Shown here: positions 1 through 11,265 of the stretch, piece by piece
Layout of the letters: every line of letters begins with the position of its first letter
Position numbering within the stretch: the stretch's first letter is position 1
Origin: Clusia tigrina
Lineage: Eukaryota; Arthropoda; Insecta; Diptera; Clusiidae
Length of the DNA: 64,000 bases
NCBI GenBank assembly: GCA_920105625.2
Contig: OV050032.1
Span: forward strand, 14,860,834 to 14,924,833
Direction: 5' to 3'
Program-made: the position numbers and the translations under genes
Notes under the pieces: generated by a model
Seen by the model: the letters and a program-made list of their open reading frames with translations, nothing else
What the model was told of the DNA's origin: nothing
Database searches by the model: none

Positions 1-2
1 TT

Positions 3-1016
3 AGTGCGATTAATGATACTTCTGACCAACCCTTTGAAGATCTCGTGATACAACCTGAACTTGTAACCGATCCTCTAAGCGCAGTCGATGATAATGAAAA
101 TTCAACAATCAGGATTGTTTCCGACGGGCAAGTTAATAGTATTGACCCATTCTCTGAATATGGAGAAATGCCGCAATCTAATACGTCTAGGGGTAAAGGT
201 CGTAAGCATTTACCAGCGACGGCGGTTAACATTTTAAAGAAGTGGCTGTACACCCATCGTTATAAGGCCTACCCAACTGAGGAGCAAAAACATGAGTTGG
301 CGCTCCAAACCAAGTTAAGTATTCTGCAGATATCCAACTGGTTTATTAATGCTCGCCGCCGCATTTTGCCCGGTATGATAAGCCAAGAGGGATATAATCC
401 GGAACTTTTTACAATCTCTCGGCAGAATAAGAGAAATCATTTTCTCCCTACACCCTCTTCTCCAGAGACAAATGTTATTGCGAATATAGCGTCCGGTGAA
501 GTCACAAATACAAAGATGCCAACCAGTAAGCCTCTAGTGAGAACGATAAACATTCTTCGTAAGAGGAGTGCTACGGCTACTTCTCAGATCATTGATTCCA
601 GTCGTAATTCATCTGATCCGGAACCTGCGGCAAAAACATTAATTCTAGACCAATTTGTTCGTCCAATTCCTAGTCAACCAAGTATCGATTTTACTTTTCA
701 CACTCCACCATCTGAAGTCGCTGCTGAAACTACCTATCGCAGTCCAACTTCTCAAGTCAAAAATCGAGCTTCTAACCACACTTTACCGTTTCAAAACAAT
801 GATAAATCTGCAGTTCAAAAGGCCCCCACCAAACTCGACGATATAATCAAAGCCGTAACACAACAACCCAACCAGAATATAGATAGCAGAAAAGTCATTG
901 TCAGACCCGCATATGACTTCTTGGGGGGAGTGCCCAAATCAAACCCCATGCCCGGCTGCTTTATAATCAAATCCCCAAAGCTTTCGAAATATGAAAGCCC
1001 CTATTCCGATTTCTAA
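3..1016 (+). CDS. TGIF-class (achintya/vismay-like) TALE homeodomain protein, 3' part
   Basis: The frame is open from base 3 to a TAA at 1014-1016, so the protein starts upstream of the window or in an earlier exon. A TALE homeodomain lies at about 198-377: a lysine/arginine-rich N-terminal arm, helix 1 with KKWLYTHRYKAYP including the three-residue TALE insertion, and the recognition helix WFINARRR with Ile at homeodomain position 50. The following EGYNPELFTISR stretch also fits the TGIF family, which are nuclear DNA-binding regulators; the fly paralogues achintya and vismay act in spermatogenesis. The C-terminal 200 residues are Ser/Thr/Pro-rich and low in complexity. No intron interrupts the homeodomain or tail, so this is either one large last exon or a retrocopy. 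The exact orthologue is not decided. No AATAAA lies close downstream; the first I see is at 2046. Confidence 0.85.
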   Translation, partial: SAINDTSDQPFEDLVIQPELVTDPLSAVDDNENSTIRIVSDGQVNSIDPFSEYGEMPQSNTSRGKGRKHLPATAVNILKKWLYTHRYKAYPTEEQKHELALQTKLSILQISNWFINARRRILPGMISQEGYNPELFTISRQNKRNHFLPTPSSPETNVIANIASGEVTNTKMPTSKPLVRTINILRKRSATATSQIIDSSRNSSDPEPAAKTLILDQFVRPIPSQPSIDFTFHTPPSEVAAETTYRSPTSQVKNRASNHTLPFQNNDKSAVQKAPTKLDDIIKAVTQQPNQNIDSRKVIVRPAYDFLGGVPKSNPMPGCFIIKSPKLSKYESPYSDF

Positions 1017-3775
1017 GTTAACGAAATTACATCTACCTGCGTAAGCGACTTGAATGGGCGCAAACCATTATATGACTGATTTTTTAGGTCTTTCCCTCCG
1101 ATCTCCTAATTTTATATTTATTAATCTTTAATTTCAATCTCACCATTCAACTTATTTTATTGAATTTCCCACTTCATTAGCTTCTCGATCATCTCCATAT
1201 CATTATTTATTTTAATGAAACGAATTTATCGATCTGAGAGGGCCCAATTGTTACCTATCGTTTTAATTTTAAATTATGATTAATTATTATTCCTATATTT
1301 CAAGGAATCAAGTCATGCTTACTTATAATTATGGATTTTTTCCTCATCTCTTTTGATTAGTTTATTGTTCCACAATAATTAGGAGAGATGAAAATGTTGA
1401 ATCATCCAACCAAAGAAAAATGAAACTGAAAATTAATTTTAGTACAAATAATCAAAAAACGTCAAATCTGCAATAATTAAAAGCTATGTAAAACAAGACC
1501 AGATTAACTCATTAAGGAAATATTAGGCTGTATTCCGTTTATAATAACCACTGCTAATAATTTCGGCTTCGTCGTGTTCGCAAAAGAGTATTTCAAGTTA
1601 AATTGAAACGATTTTGAGTCCTGTTATGAAAACAAAACTTTATTAATATAAATATTGCACATAATTGCGCAGGATTTCACTTTTAAACCGGCCGGCAGTC
1701 AGAAGTTATTTAACTCTTCATTTTTACGAATTTGGACATTTTTGAAAATCACCGACCGTTTTCTGAGTTCCATCGATACGCCATACAACGAAAATGCAAC
1801 CTTGTCTTTGCTATTATTTTTATTCTCTTCCGATCTTTACAACTTTTCCATCTACTATACTATTGGGTGCTTTTAAATTAAAAGTTTTAATATCACCATA
1901 TTTCGTACCATTCACAATAGATATACAAACCTTTGGTGGCATTTTATACACGTAGGGCACCGCAAAGCGGCATATTAAAGTTAAATTTATTCCTTATGTG
2001 CACAGAACTGAAACGCCTATAAAGTGGAATTTCCTTTAATTGGAAAATAAAAGCAGAAGAGAAAATACTACAGACTCGTGCCATCGATATGCCACATATA
2101 ACCTCCTGCATGTGGGAAGCGTGGCAGTTCATTGAAGAGGGTTGCTCCGCGTCTATGTAATTCATCTTTCATACTTTTAATACAACGATGCGCACGAACT
2201 TCTTTGCACTATTTTATTGTGAACGAGTTTCATATCATTTAAAGTAAGCAAATTTTCTAAGGTCCGGTTCAAAGTAGAAATGTAATATGAGCGTTAAAAA
2301 TCGTTCAGTATCAACTCCATTATTTCAAAAAGTTGGAGAAAACGAATAGAAATTCCTCTTCATTCGTACAAATTACATAAATAGAATGGTAATTATGTGC
2401 AAAAATGTATCGTTTTCGTAAGTGGACTCAAACTCGTTCCAATTTAACCTGGAATACTCTTTTTACGAACACGGCGAAGCTGAAAGTATTAGCAGGAGTT
2501 ATTATAAACGGACTAAAATTCATATCATACACAAATTTTGAGGCTGTTTAAAATAATGCATTATTCGCGGCTTAAATTAAAGTGCAATTTCAGAATCGGG
2601 AACAATTGAACTGCAGTATTTGGACATTGTATATTGAACTATGATAAACATAACTATTTATGGGCAAACTACACTTGTTTTTAAGAATTTTATATTATTA
2701 TTGATGAAACAAAAATACAAATTTTTTTGAAATAACGGAATGCTTCTATATCTCAATAAACAAGCTTTCAAAATTTTTTCTCGATCTCATTCTGACTAAT
2801 TTGATCCACCTCATTCATTTTAACAATCGCCCATCATTTTTAAAGGCATATCATCGCTAAAAGCAAACAAAAAAATTTTAGAATTTTGCGTTGCTGAGTA
2901 TTTTATTTCTGTTTTCTAGGTCCAAAAATTTGAAGATATGAAATTTTATTTGAGCAATATTCGATCTACATTGCATTAAAACCAATATATATTAAAGGGG
3001 TAAAAGCCTCTCGGAGATTTGGTTTTGCTTTCGGCATTTATGTCTAAAAAGAGGAGAGCTCATTTTGGACAGCGCTGGATATTTTGATGTAATGAATAAT
3101 TAAAATATAAAGAAAAGAAATTTTCACATTTTTTGTGGAAATAGTTTTCATGATTCATACACCAACAATAAATTCATTTATACGTTTACTTTAAAAAATT
3201 AATTGTTTGTTTAATATAAGTACATTTTCAGTTTTAATACCATCTCTATGTAATATGTAAATTTTTATTCTAATCTATAGAAAATACGCTTCCCCCTCAT
3301 GCAACGTTTGGTACTATACTGCCATCAAAGGTGGTTTGCGCGCATGGGTGAAGTCAGGGCACACCTATTAGGTAGGCGCAAGAGCCAATTTCTCATCTTG
3401 TTCGTTTTTGACGTTTGCTCTATTAGTTGGCCGTTGCTTTCGTTTGTTTATTCTGGATTTGTAAAAAAAAAGAAATTAAAGTAAAGATTTATCTAAGTGC
3501 AATTTTATTTTTATTTTGTAAAATCTTATAAAATAGAAAATTATTACTTCATTAGAAATGCTCTTGCTTTGCTAAAAACATATACTGCAATACCAAGAAG
3601 TCACAGTCGTTGTTTTTGTATATGTTGTAGAATTGTTGCAGCCTTGTGTCCACCTTTTTAGTGCTCCCTGGTCGTAACCTTTGTTGGACGAGAAATGCCA
3701 GAAACTGTGCTTTCCGATGTGATTGTTTTTATTTTTAATTTTTTTTATTTATTATACTATATCAATTTTAGATTG
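1017..3775. other. AT-rich spacer downstream of the TGIF gene
   Basis: It probably starts with the 3' UTR of the homeobox gene. An AATAAA at 2046-2051 is the nearest canonical polyadenylation signal. The short ORFs (for example 1655-1876 and 3299-3484) have no recognisable domain and look like chance. No other feature is supported. Confidence 0.5.
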
Positions 3776-4008
3776 GCTGCACTCTTGCAGCCCATCGGAT
3801 ATCTATCGGATGATTGAAATAACGCACTTATTTCGTGAATGGGGTGCTACAAAAATTTGTCACTTTATACATAAACAGCTGTATTAGTGTTGAGTACGGT
3901 AGCTAAGAAAATTTCCGCTCAAAGGAATGCCGTCCGCTGACTCAGCTAGTTGTAAACAATTCGGAGGATTCTGATCGGTTAGGTATCCGATGGGCTGCAA
4001 GAATGCAG
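3776..4008. repeat. Inverted-repeat element, about 230 bp
   Basis: CTTGCAGCCCATCGGATA at 3784-3801 is matched by its exact reverse complement at 3984-4001. The similarity continues outward for several bases with a few mismatches. Each arm also contains a small CTGCA/TGCAG hairpin. The layout suggests a short non-autonomous DNA transposon, but I could not define a target duplication. Confidence 0.5.
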
Positions 4009-4096
4009 CAATTGGCTCAAATATTTTTCGATTACCGAAATAATTGTGAATGGACGAGTTTAGTATTCGAAATGAGTCGGATTTTCACGAGGCATG

Positions 4097-4610
4097 TAAC
4101 CCTACGTCTCCACGGGCAATTTTTGATGGCATGCCATTGGCAATTTCAAGCAAATGGAGACTCCAAATTGCTTCATGTTGGCAATTTATGTTATGAAATA
4201 TGTTATGCCATAAATTGCCAACGTGCTGTGTTGCAATCAGTTGTCATTTTGTTTGTTTGACAGCCATTTTTCATTTTTTCGTGACGCTCACAGTGGAAGC
4301 ATCGTCGGACATTTTCGTTTTACCGCATCTATTAAATTAATAAAAACGCTAAAATGAATGGAGACTGTGCATTTGCATTCTTTGTAATAAAGGATTCACC
4401 CAGAATTTCGGTTTCCTTCTTTTTTCCTCTTCATCGTATAAATAAAAAAATGTTTCAAGCATGGGCACAGCGAACTAGATTGCTTGACGGCATTTTCGAA
4501 ATGACAATGGCATAACATCGCAATGCCCACCATTAAAATATTGCCAACCATTGCAATCAAATTTGACAGCTGTTATGCCATCAAAAATTGCCCGTGGAGA
4601 CGTAGGGTTA
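4097..4610. mobile_element. MITE with 34-bp perfect terminal inverted repeats and TA flanks
   Basis: Positions 4099-4132 and 4575-4608 are perfect reverse complements (34 of 34), starting ACCCTACGTCTCC. TA dinucleotides sit directly outside at 4097-4098 and 4609-4610, as expected for Tc1/mariner-type integration. The 510-bp interior has no transposase ORF. It contains more inverted short motifs, such as TTGGCAATTTATG with its reverse complement near 4178-4222, giving strong foldback potential. The family is unnamed to me, and its near-identical ends suggest recent movement. Confidence 0.8.
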
Positions 4611-6340
4611 TGATGTTGCGAAGGTGGCCGCGGCCACCACACTGTATCATGACAGGGGGGTTCGAAGCAATGGATTAGTCAAAATGTGTGCAAGCGTCAT
4701 ATTGGGTTGGGTTGATTTTCCATCAATCGGTGTTCATCTGACTCATACACACATTTTTTACTAATACAACTATATTAATTGACGTCAAAGGATTGTTCTT
4801 CGAAGGCCCGCTTTAGTAGAGATCATTGGTATAATATCAAATTACATAAATGCATCTAAAGTTTTTGTTCAATTTTACGGGTAGTTTTCGTCGGAACTAT
4901 AATTCCCATTAAATCCCATGAGAAAAATTCACAATGTGTGATTACATTTCAAATGTTTTTTCGTAATCTGTTTTTTGCGCTTTAATTTTGTTGTGACAAT
5001 TAACAAACCAAACATTTTCTGATTTTTACACCTTGATCTGATTAATTTCAGTTGTAAATATAATTACACGTTGACATCGCAAATGCTTGTAGCGAAAACA
5101 CGGCCATAATCCAAGTCAGTTATATATCTGACAGAATTGTCAAAAGGGTTTTGGCTTTGCAAGTGGTTAACTGTGACGCGAATGTTTTTGCTTCTTGATA
5201 AACAATGAAAACCATTCAAAGATAACTATCTGAAAATATAATCATGAGATTCTTAATCTATTCGTTTTGATTTTTTCGTTTTTCTTAAGTAAGGATTCAA
5301 TATACAAGATGTCTGTGGTGCGACATTTGGGTGAAAAATTGCAAGCGCCCAGATACTAATACGATTTTTCTTCAAATTTATCGTTCTTCTATATTACAAC
5401 TAAGATAGGGTTAATAATTCAATCGAACGATTTATTTTCTATCTTTCATTATATTGAGAAAAAATATATATTTTCCAAAGAATAAATACATGTAAATTGT
5501 ACATATTTTTATAGTATGTTTATTTCGAATCAAAACAATATTTATATTTGCCAGAAAAATATTCGTTTATGAACATTCTACAAAAGCAAATACATTTTTA
5601 TATAATTAATCGTTTATTGGGAATTGTATTTTTATCATAAAAAAATTAGATTTTCTTCTCTGTTATATACCAATAAAATCTGATTATTTTATTTATTTGA
5701 ATTTGATTTAACGATATTTAAGAATATTTCCATATTTTAGTTCACATTAATTCACAAATTTTCGTGTAATACAATAAATAATATATAAATGCAACTCTTA
5801 GTCTGGTTATATACAATGCCATCTTGTTAAATGAAATGGTTAAAATAGAAGATGGCCAATAAAATGAAATTTATTTCATGTATTTTTTTAGGATGCATTA
5901 AGACCTGCTGCAATATCATAAATATAAAAAAATATAAAAACCATCAAGCAAAATTCACAATAGTAGTATTAATTCACAATAATACGATATGAGAAACGAT
6001 ATTGGAATTCGAATATCGATCTTATTTTACGATATTAGACGCTACATGAACGAACATGAACTAATCTGATGGAAATATGAATTTTTGCTTGTTTTCAGTT
6101 GCTTGTCGACCGGCAACCGTTGCACTTCTTTATCATATATAGTATTAAACACACTCATGTTGAGAGTAGTTGTATTGAGAATTGAAATACATAAATGTAT
6201 AAATTTGGTATTAAACAATAACTGCCACTGTGCAAATGTTTCCGGAAAAAATTGAAAGTAATAATGTAATGTGAAAATGGATGGAAATTCGTAGATTCGT
6301 AGCAGAAACGCGATAGTTTAATAATTCAAAAAGAGTTTAA
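4611..6340. other. AT-rich spacer upstream of Abl
   Basis: I see no gene or clear repeat here. The final part (after about 6090) may contain the Abl promoter: TCAGTT at 6095-6100 resembles a fly initiator, but no matching downstream element is evident. Confidence 0.4.
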
Positions 6341-6347
6341 AGTTGTA

Positions 6348-6375
6348 CGTCTGCAGACGACGTTCACGTCGACGT
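6348..6375. promoter_or_regulatory. Two adjacent perfect palindromes in the Abl 5' region
   Basis: CGTCTGCAGACG (6348-6359) and ACGTCGACGT (6366-6375) are both perfect palindromes, separated by six bases and about 730 bp before the Abl start codon. ACGT-core palindromes are typical of bZIP-type sites. Binding is inference. Confidence 0.35.
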
Positions 6376-7101
6376 CGCGAAGTGGAAAGGGAAAAGAAAA
6401 GAGAAGTAGTCAATCGGATAAAAATTGTTTAAAAATAAAGAAAAGCAGTTAATAACCTCACTGAATGTCAAATAAAATTATTAAAATAGTCGGTTGAAAT
6501 TGCAATAAAAAGACGAAGTTTTTCATGCGGCGGATTCCAGACAAAGGTGCATTTTAGGGCGTGTTTTGGCCGTTTGTTTTTCCAATTCGTATTTTTGTTG
6601 TTGGAAAAACAATCAAGCAAACAAAATTGCATTTTGAGAAAGTTTATTTTTCTAAATTTAATCTACGGCCGAAAAGCAGATAAAATTGCTAACAAAAATT
6701 AGATGGAAATAGAAATACATAATTGCAACTTCCTTTTTGAAGCGTTTTTGTGTCTACTACAAGTACGAATCTGAATTGAAAAGGAAACTCGCAAAAGCGT
6801 AGTAAAAAGAGTTTCAAAGCAAAATGTGCAAATTCAACTTGAATGAGAGAAAATAGACGGAGGAAAAGGAATTTAGTATCAAGTTTTCATTACAAAATAT
6901 TAATTACAACGTAGAGTTGAATTTTGTAAAGCATTTGCTGAAGTACGAAACTGTCGACTGCGTGTGTGAGGCAGGCAGTCAGGCATTGAGGGGGGCACAA
7001 AGAGCCAACCCACCCTCTTTCTCACCCCACCAACACGTCGTCTTTGTTTGCTGCGTTTGCTTTGTTTGAGCACATCCATTGCCTTCCGATTTTGTTGAGC
7101 T
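6376..7101 (+). other. Abl: Presumed Abl promoter-proximal region and 5' UTR
   Basis: This is unassigned sequence leading directly into the Abl start codon. It becomes GC- and CT-rich in the last 150 bases. An in-frame TGA at 7096-7098 sits immediately before the ATG, so translation cannot begin further upstream in this frame. The transcription start is not resolved. Confidence 0.35.
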
Positions 7102-7405
7102 ATGGGTGCTCAACAGGGTAAGGAGCGCGGCTCCCACTCGAGCGGTGGTCACGGCGGTACCGCCAGTTGCATCGGTGTGTCTAGCGGCAGCCCGGTTGGT
7201 CCCTCTGTGCACGGAATCAGTGTTAGTGGCGTCAATGCCTTGGGCGCTGGTTCCACATTGCGTGGCTCACGCATTAAAACGTCTGCAGCACCGTCCGCTG
7301 TTGGAGGTTCTCATCGCTCTGCTGCTGCGGCATCCGGCGGAGTACACACATCAAAGGATAATCGTTGTAATCCCATCGGAATGAATATTTTCACGGAACA
7401 CAACG
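7102..7405 (+). CDS. Abl: Abl tyrosine kinase, first coding exon
   Basis: The exon encodes 101 residues plus one base and ends at a donor of form ACG|GTGAGT (GT at 7406-7407), giving a phase-1 junction. The start MGAQQGKERG, the central GSTLRGSRIK and the end RCNPIGMNIFTEHN match the N terminus of Drosophila Abl as I know it; there the next residue is Glu, which fits the split codon G|AR. Gly2 in an MGxxxG context suggests N-myristoylation. The interior is a Ser/Gly/Ala-rich linker, variable between flies. Abl is a cytoplasmic non-receptor tyrosine kinase acting in axon guidance, epithelial morphogenesis and actin control. The SH3, SH2 and kinase domains lie in later exons, outside this window. 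The start is fixed by the in-frame TGA just upstream. Other-frame and antisense ORFs here are shadows of the GC-rich codons. Confidence 0.92.
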
Positions 7406-7407
7406 GT

Positions 7408-9710
7408 GAGTAGTACAATGCAAATGAATTGAGCTGGATAGGGAAACATTATGCAAGCGAAAAGGCTGTAGTAGTTGGATCGTTTCGAGGACGTTCTAAG
7501 TATAATTATCTAATTTAAAAAAAAAAATAGAAACTAACAGTGTACAGTGCATAGATGCTAATCCAAAGACAAATTTCAAAAGAATTTATAACTAAATTAG
7601 GTGTAAAACAAAGGCGATGCAATATCACCTACTTTTTCAACCTAGTCATGCAAAGTCCTTCGATTGAACTGACAACAAACACATCTAGGTATATTTAACA
7701 ATAGTTCGCCTATTTATTTATAATATTTGTCTATTATTATATGGCCAGCATAAGGAACAGCAAGCATCTTAGAAAGTCTTGAAATTAATGCGTAGTACTT
7801 TTTAGCTTTGATAGCTGATAAATTTAAGCACCTTGGCTTAATATTTAAAAATAATTAAGAGACAACTATCACTATCCAGAATGCATCATGGAGGCAAAAA
7901 GAATAATTCCTGTTAGATTATGCTAAGAGCTGAAGTCAAAAATAAAAAAATCTGTAAACATAGATATCCATGAATCTTTTTGATGAACGATTGAACGATG
8001 AACGCAAATTATCTGATGAAACGTACAGAACAAGACAAAAGCAGGACACATGTGAAGACAGAAATGCTGCAGTGATATAAATAAATTATATATGTATATT
8101 TTTGTGACATGTAAACAGCATATTTTAATAAACACTGTCTAGGATGGTTGTTGCACTCACAGATACCCGGCAGGTGAAAATTCTTTACATATGGAAAGGT
8201 GTTGTTAAGTGTTATGATAACAAATATCGATGGGTCTAGTTTTCTGTCTGCATATGCTTACTACCCCACGCTGGGATAGGGAGTACGGGGTGGGATTCGT
8301 AACTTTAAGTCATACATTTGTTCTTACTTGAGACTGCCAACAACCTCATTGGAAGTTGGGTACTCAAACAAAATGCAAATCTTTAGTTTAGTTTTTTAAT
8401 GTGTGTGTTTAGTTTCAAAGTTTGTGTTGGGCCACCACTGAACACAGGTATTTGTAAGTATATTTCTAACTTTGCTTTGGAACAAAACGCAACTTGGTAT
8501 TCCCATTGACAGACCAGTTAAGCCTTTTTATAGGTTAAATGATTAAAATCAAAGTAGGTTTATTACTGCAAACGAAATTATTGAAAGCAAAATAGAGTAA
8601 AATCTCTTCATTTAAATACTCGTATACGCTTGCATTTGAATTTTGTTCGGAACGGCTTTTGGTGTTTAATATAAAGATACAAGTACTTAACTGATATTAA
8701 TATAATATATTCGCTCGCATTTGTTTTGCTGAATGTAATAACAATTTAATTAAATTAATCCACTGAGTTTTGTGAACAAAAGCATTTAATTTAAATGAAA
8801 TAAATTTAAACATAAATACCTATTTCCCTCTTTCAGAGCGCATGATGTTCGTGACTTATTTGAATTAATAATTCGCATTTTAGAGAAACATTTTTAAATT
8901 GACTTGACTTGGCTTGACTTATGGGTTTGACGTGTTTACTTTGCACTTCTGCATCTCCGTGAGCCAGGAGCACCACATAATAGCACAGCGCAACGTCGGC
9001 GACAAACACGATAACAGCAACACCAACATCAGCACTGACGTTACGAGTTATATGCCGGTATAAAAGTGTGTATGAGTGTGTAGGTGTGTGTGTAGTCTGT
9101 CTGCATGTATGTTTCTTTGTGCATGTTGTGCTGATGCTGCTGTGATATTGTGTCGCTGCTCGAAACTCTTCATTGACGTTGTAGGAGTATTTGTGCATAC
9201 ATTGGGGATGCAAATGGCCGAATGAATGATTTCTTTCTTTGTTAGAAAAAATCCGGTTTTTCTGTTTGTGCATAACATTAACTTCACCAATTTTCCTCGT
9301 CCTTCATAGAGAGCATTTGGGTATAGCAACGTCACCAAAGGCCACAATCGCAATTTTTATAATGTCCACCGAGGTTAAGTCCGTGTCTAAAGCTATAGCT
9401 TAAAAATCTCTGTTCGCGAAAAATCGCCAAATATGCTTTCGGTTCTCTGAAAATTGACACCTGAATCACTGGTAGGGCTAAGAACAAAAAAAAATCCAGT
9501 GGTCAAAAAAAATTTGTTTTCGGGGAATCTAACGAAACTGGAAGACAACGTCATTAATATCCATTGTGGTAATACAAACTTGCTTCCACATGCGAATAAA
9601 TCGGTTTTCTTTGCTTCAACAATGTGACGACTGCTGTGAGAACAATGCTGAAAGCCAGGGTCACCGATGAGGAAGATATGTAGGCTCCTTCCGAAATATA
9701 AGGTGCATTA
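7408..9710. other. Intronic spacer
   Basis: Only short ORFs in AT-rich or GT-rich sequence are present (for example the antisense ORFs at 8833-9353), with no domain. I see nothing further to report. Confidence 0.45.
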
Positions 9711-9949
9711 GATTCGCCACTCTATCGACGATAGGACAGACAATTGTATGGAAAAGATATCGAGTAAATTATACATGAATCAAACGAGCGAATGTCTCCA
9801 TCGTCGATAGAAAAGTGCTTCCAAACTGAAAATTGCTTGAAAACCAACGTATGATAAGAATTGATTCTTATCTTTCTTTTGTAAATAATTAATAATAATA
9901 ATAATAAAAATTACCCATGAAAATTCCCTGGGATTTTTTATATTTTAGC
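9711..9949. mobile_element. Three-copy MITE-like family, copy 1 (interrupted)
   Basis: The segment starting GATTCGCCACTCTATCGA aligns through most of its length with 36585-36877 and 49484-49750: shared GATAGGACAGAC, ATCGAGTAAATTATAC, AACGAGCGA, AAGTGCTTCCAAA and ATTACCCATGAAAATT. This copy lacks the right end. Between the shared ...CCAACG and AAAAATTACCC it carries an unrelated block, annotated separately at 9850. No ORF of note. Confidence 0.7.
9850..9906 (+). mobile_element. LINE-like 3' tail inserted in the repeat
   Basis: The block starting TATGATAAGAATTGATTCTT and ending in TAA/AAT trinucleotides is almost identical to the 3' end of the element at 62219-62308. It interrupts the repeat at 9711-9949 relative to its other copies, which have five different bases (AGATT) there. 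It contains a near-perfect GATAAGAATT...TTCTTATC hairpin just before the tail. Confidence 0.6.
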
Positions 9950-10155
9950 TGTTTAAATTTAAAGAAAAAAATTAATCTTTGGATTTTGTTTTTTGATTTT
10001 AAATATTATTCTAATTTTTTTTTGTCTTGCTAGTTACTCATACTACTTCACTTTTAGTTTAATAAATGGTATTGTGGCGAAAAAATTTGTTTCTGCTTTG
10101 AGTATTCTGATGGTGTTTCGAGTGATTACTTTTTCGTTTGTGTTTTTTTTCACCA
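9950..10155. other. T-rich spacer
   Basis: Poly-T-rich sequence; the hydrophobic ORF at 9993-10253 reflects T-rich codons rather than a gene. Confidence 0.4.
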
Positions 10156-10161
10156 GTTTAG

Positions 10162-10199
10162 AACCGGTTGAAATAAACCGGTTAACCGAAAAACGGTTT
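10162..10199. promoter_or_regulatory. Clustered Grainyhead-type sites
   Basis: AACCGGTT occurs at 10162-10169 and 10176-10183, exactly 14 bp apart, followed by half-site-like AACCG and ACGGTTT up to 10199. AACCGGTT is the classical core recognised by Grainyhead/CP2 factors in flies, which control epidermal enhancers. That it acts on Abl is inference. Confidence 0.45.
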
Positions 10200-11225
10200 A
10201 CTTCTATTCATATATTGCAGCTCTACCGCACATGCACGAACATGCTTGTGTGAACGTGTACACTTGCACATTTCTATTGTGTGCATATTTGAAACGTCTG
10301 TGATAGCAGTTGGTGGGAGTGTTGCGGCGGTGGGGGCGGAAAGTACTCGTTGAAAATTACGCTTAAGTTTTTACACTGCGTTTTCGTGATGAGGGTAACG
10401 ACGATTTGGGCCTGCAGTAATTGTGTTGTTTCATCTTTTTCGCCTCTTCTATTATTCGTGTGGTTGGTGCACAACACACAGCAACCAGGCCAGCAAGGGA
10501 TGAAAGTATACAAGTATACAAATGAAAAAGCACACACACACACACACACAATTTACAGCAACACCGGAAGGCATTTTACACATTACGCATTTTTGTCGCT
10601 TTCGAAATTTATGGTAGCGACGGGCAGCAGCAGTATTCCTAGTTATGCTGGATTTGCTTGAGAAGAGAGATGCCCACTTTAGCTGCTGCCGTTGATGCTG
10701 GTGCTGGTGGTGGTGTTGCTGCTGCTGCTGCTGCTGCATCGTGCTGTCGATTGCCTCTAATTGGCTTTAATGATACCGCATAGAAAGCTTTTAATTTTAT
10801 TACGCCGTTAAAAGTGGTTTATCTGCTATTTCTCCTTCTGCCTTCCACGTCCTACCACAATTGCGTTTCTCGTTTGTCAGCTGAATGGGCACCTATGTTT
10901 GCTGTTTGCTCTTGCCAGGCAGGCGACATTTATCGAGCGATCAACTACATTCTCTATTTGGCTATCTCTCTGCTCTACTTACAGTTGCACTGAGTTTAGA
11001 CGTATCTGCGATCAGAAGTCCCCAACCGGCCGGCAATCCCCATACAAAGCTAGTGTGCTGTGTGTGGCACCCGCGTACCGTATCCTAATATCTTTTGTGT
11101 TGGTCTGGCGTGGCCAAGTGCCGTCATACGCTAAATGCTCACAACGCTTACACTCTCCGGACGCACTGGACCTTAGTCGCAAATTATGTCTATTTATTCG
11201 CATGTTAAAGCTTTTCTCTAACTGT

Positions 11226-11228
<3 letters not shown>
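10200..11228. other. Intronic spacer with short microsatellites
   Basis: Contains a CA run (10531-10550) and a CTG/CAG run (about 10715-10738). ORFs here with poly-Gln or Cys/Val runs are microsatellite artefacts. No gene. Confidence 0.5.

Positions 11229-11263
<35 letters not shown>
11229..11263. repeat. GT microsatellite
   Basis: About 17 uninterrupted GT dinucleotides. Confidence 0.9.

Positions 11264-11265
<2 letters not shown>

Noticed and set aside
6095..6100. TCAGTT as the Abl transcription start
   Set aside because: It fits a fly initiator, but there is no DPE or TATA at the right spacing, so it is not called as a promoter.
7079..7384. Overlapping 101-codon ORF and antisense 77-codon ORF across Abl exon 1
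   Set aside because: They are shadow frames of a GC-rich coding exon. The conserved protein is in the frame starting at 7102.
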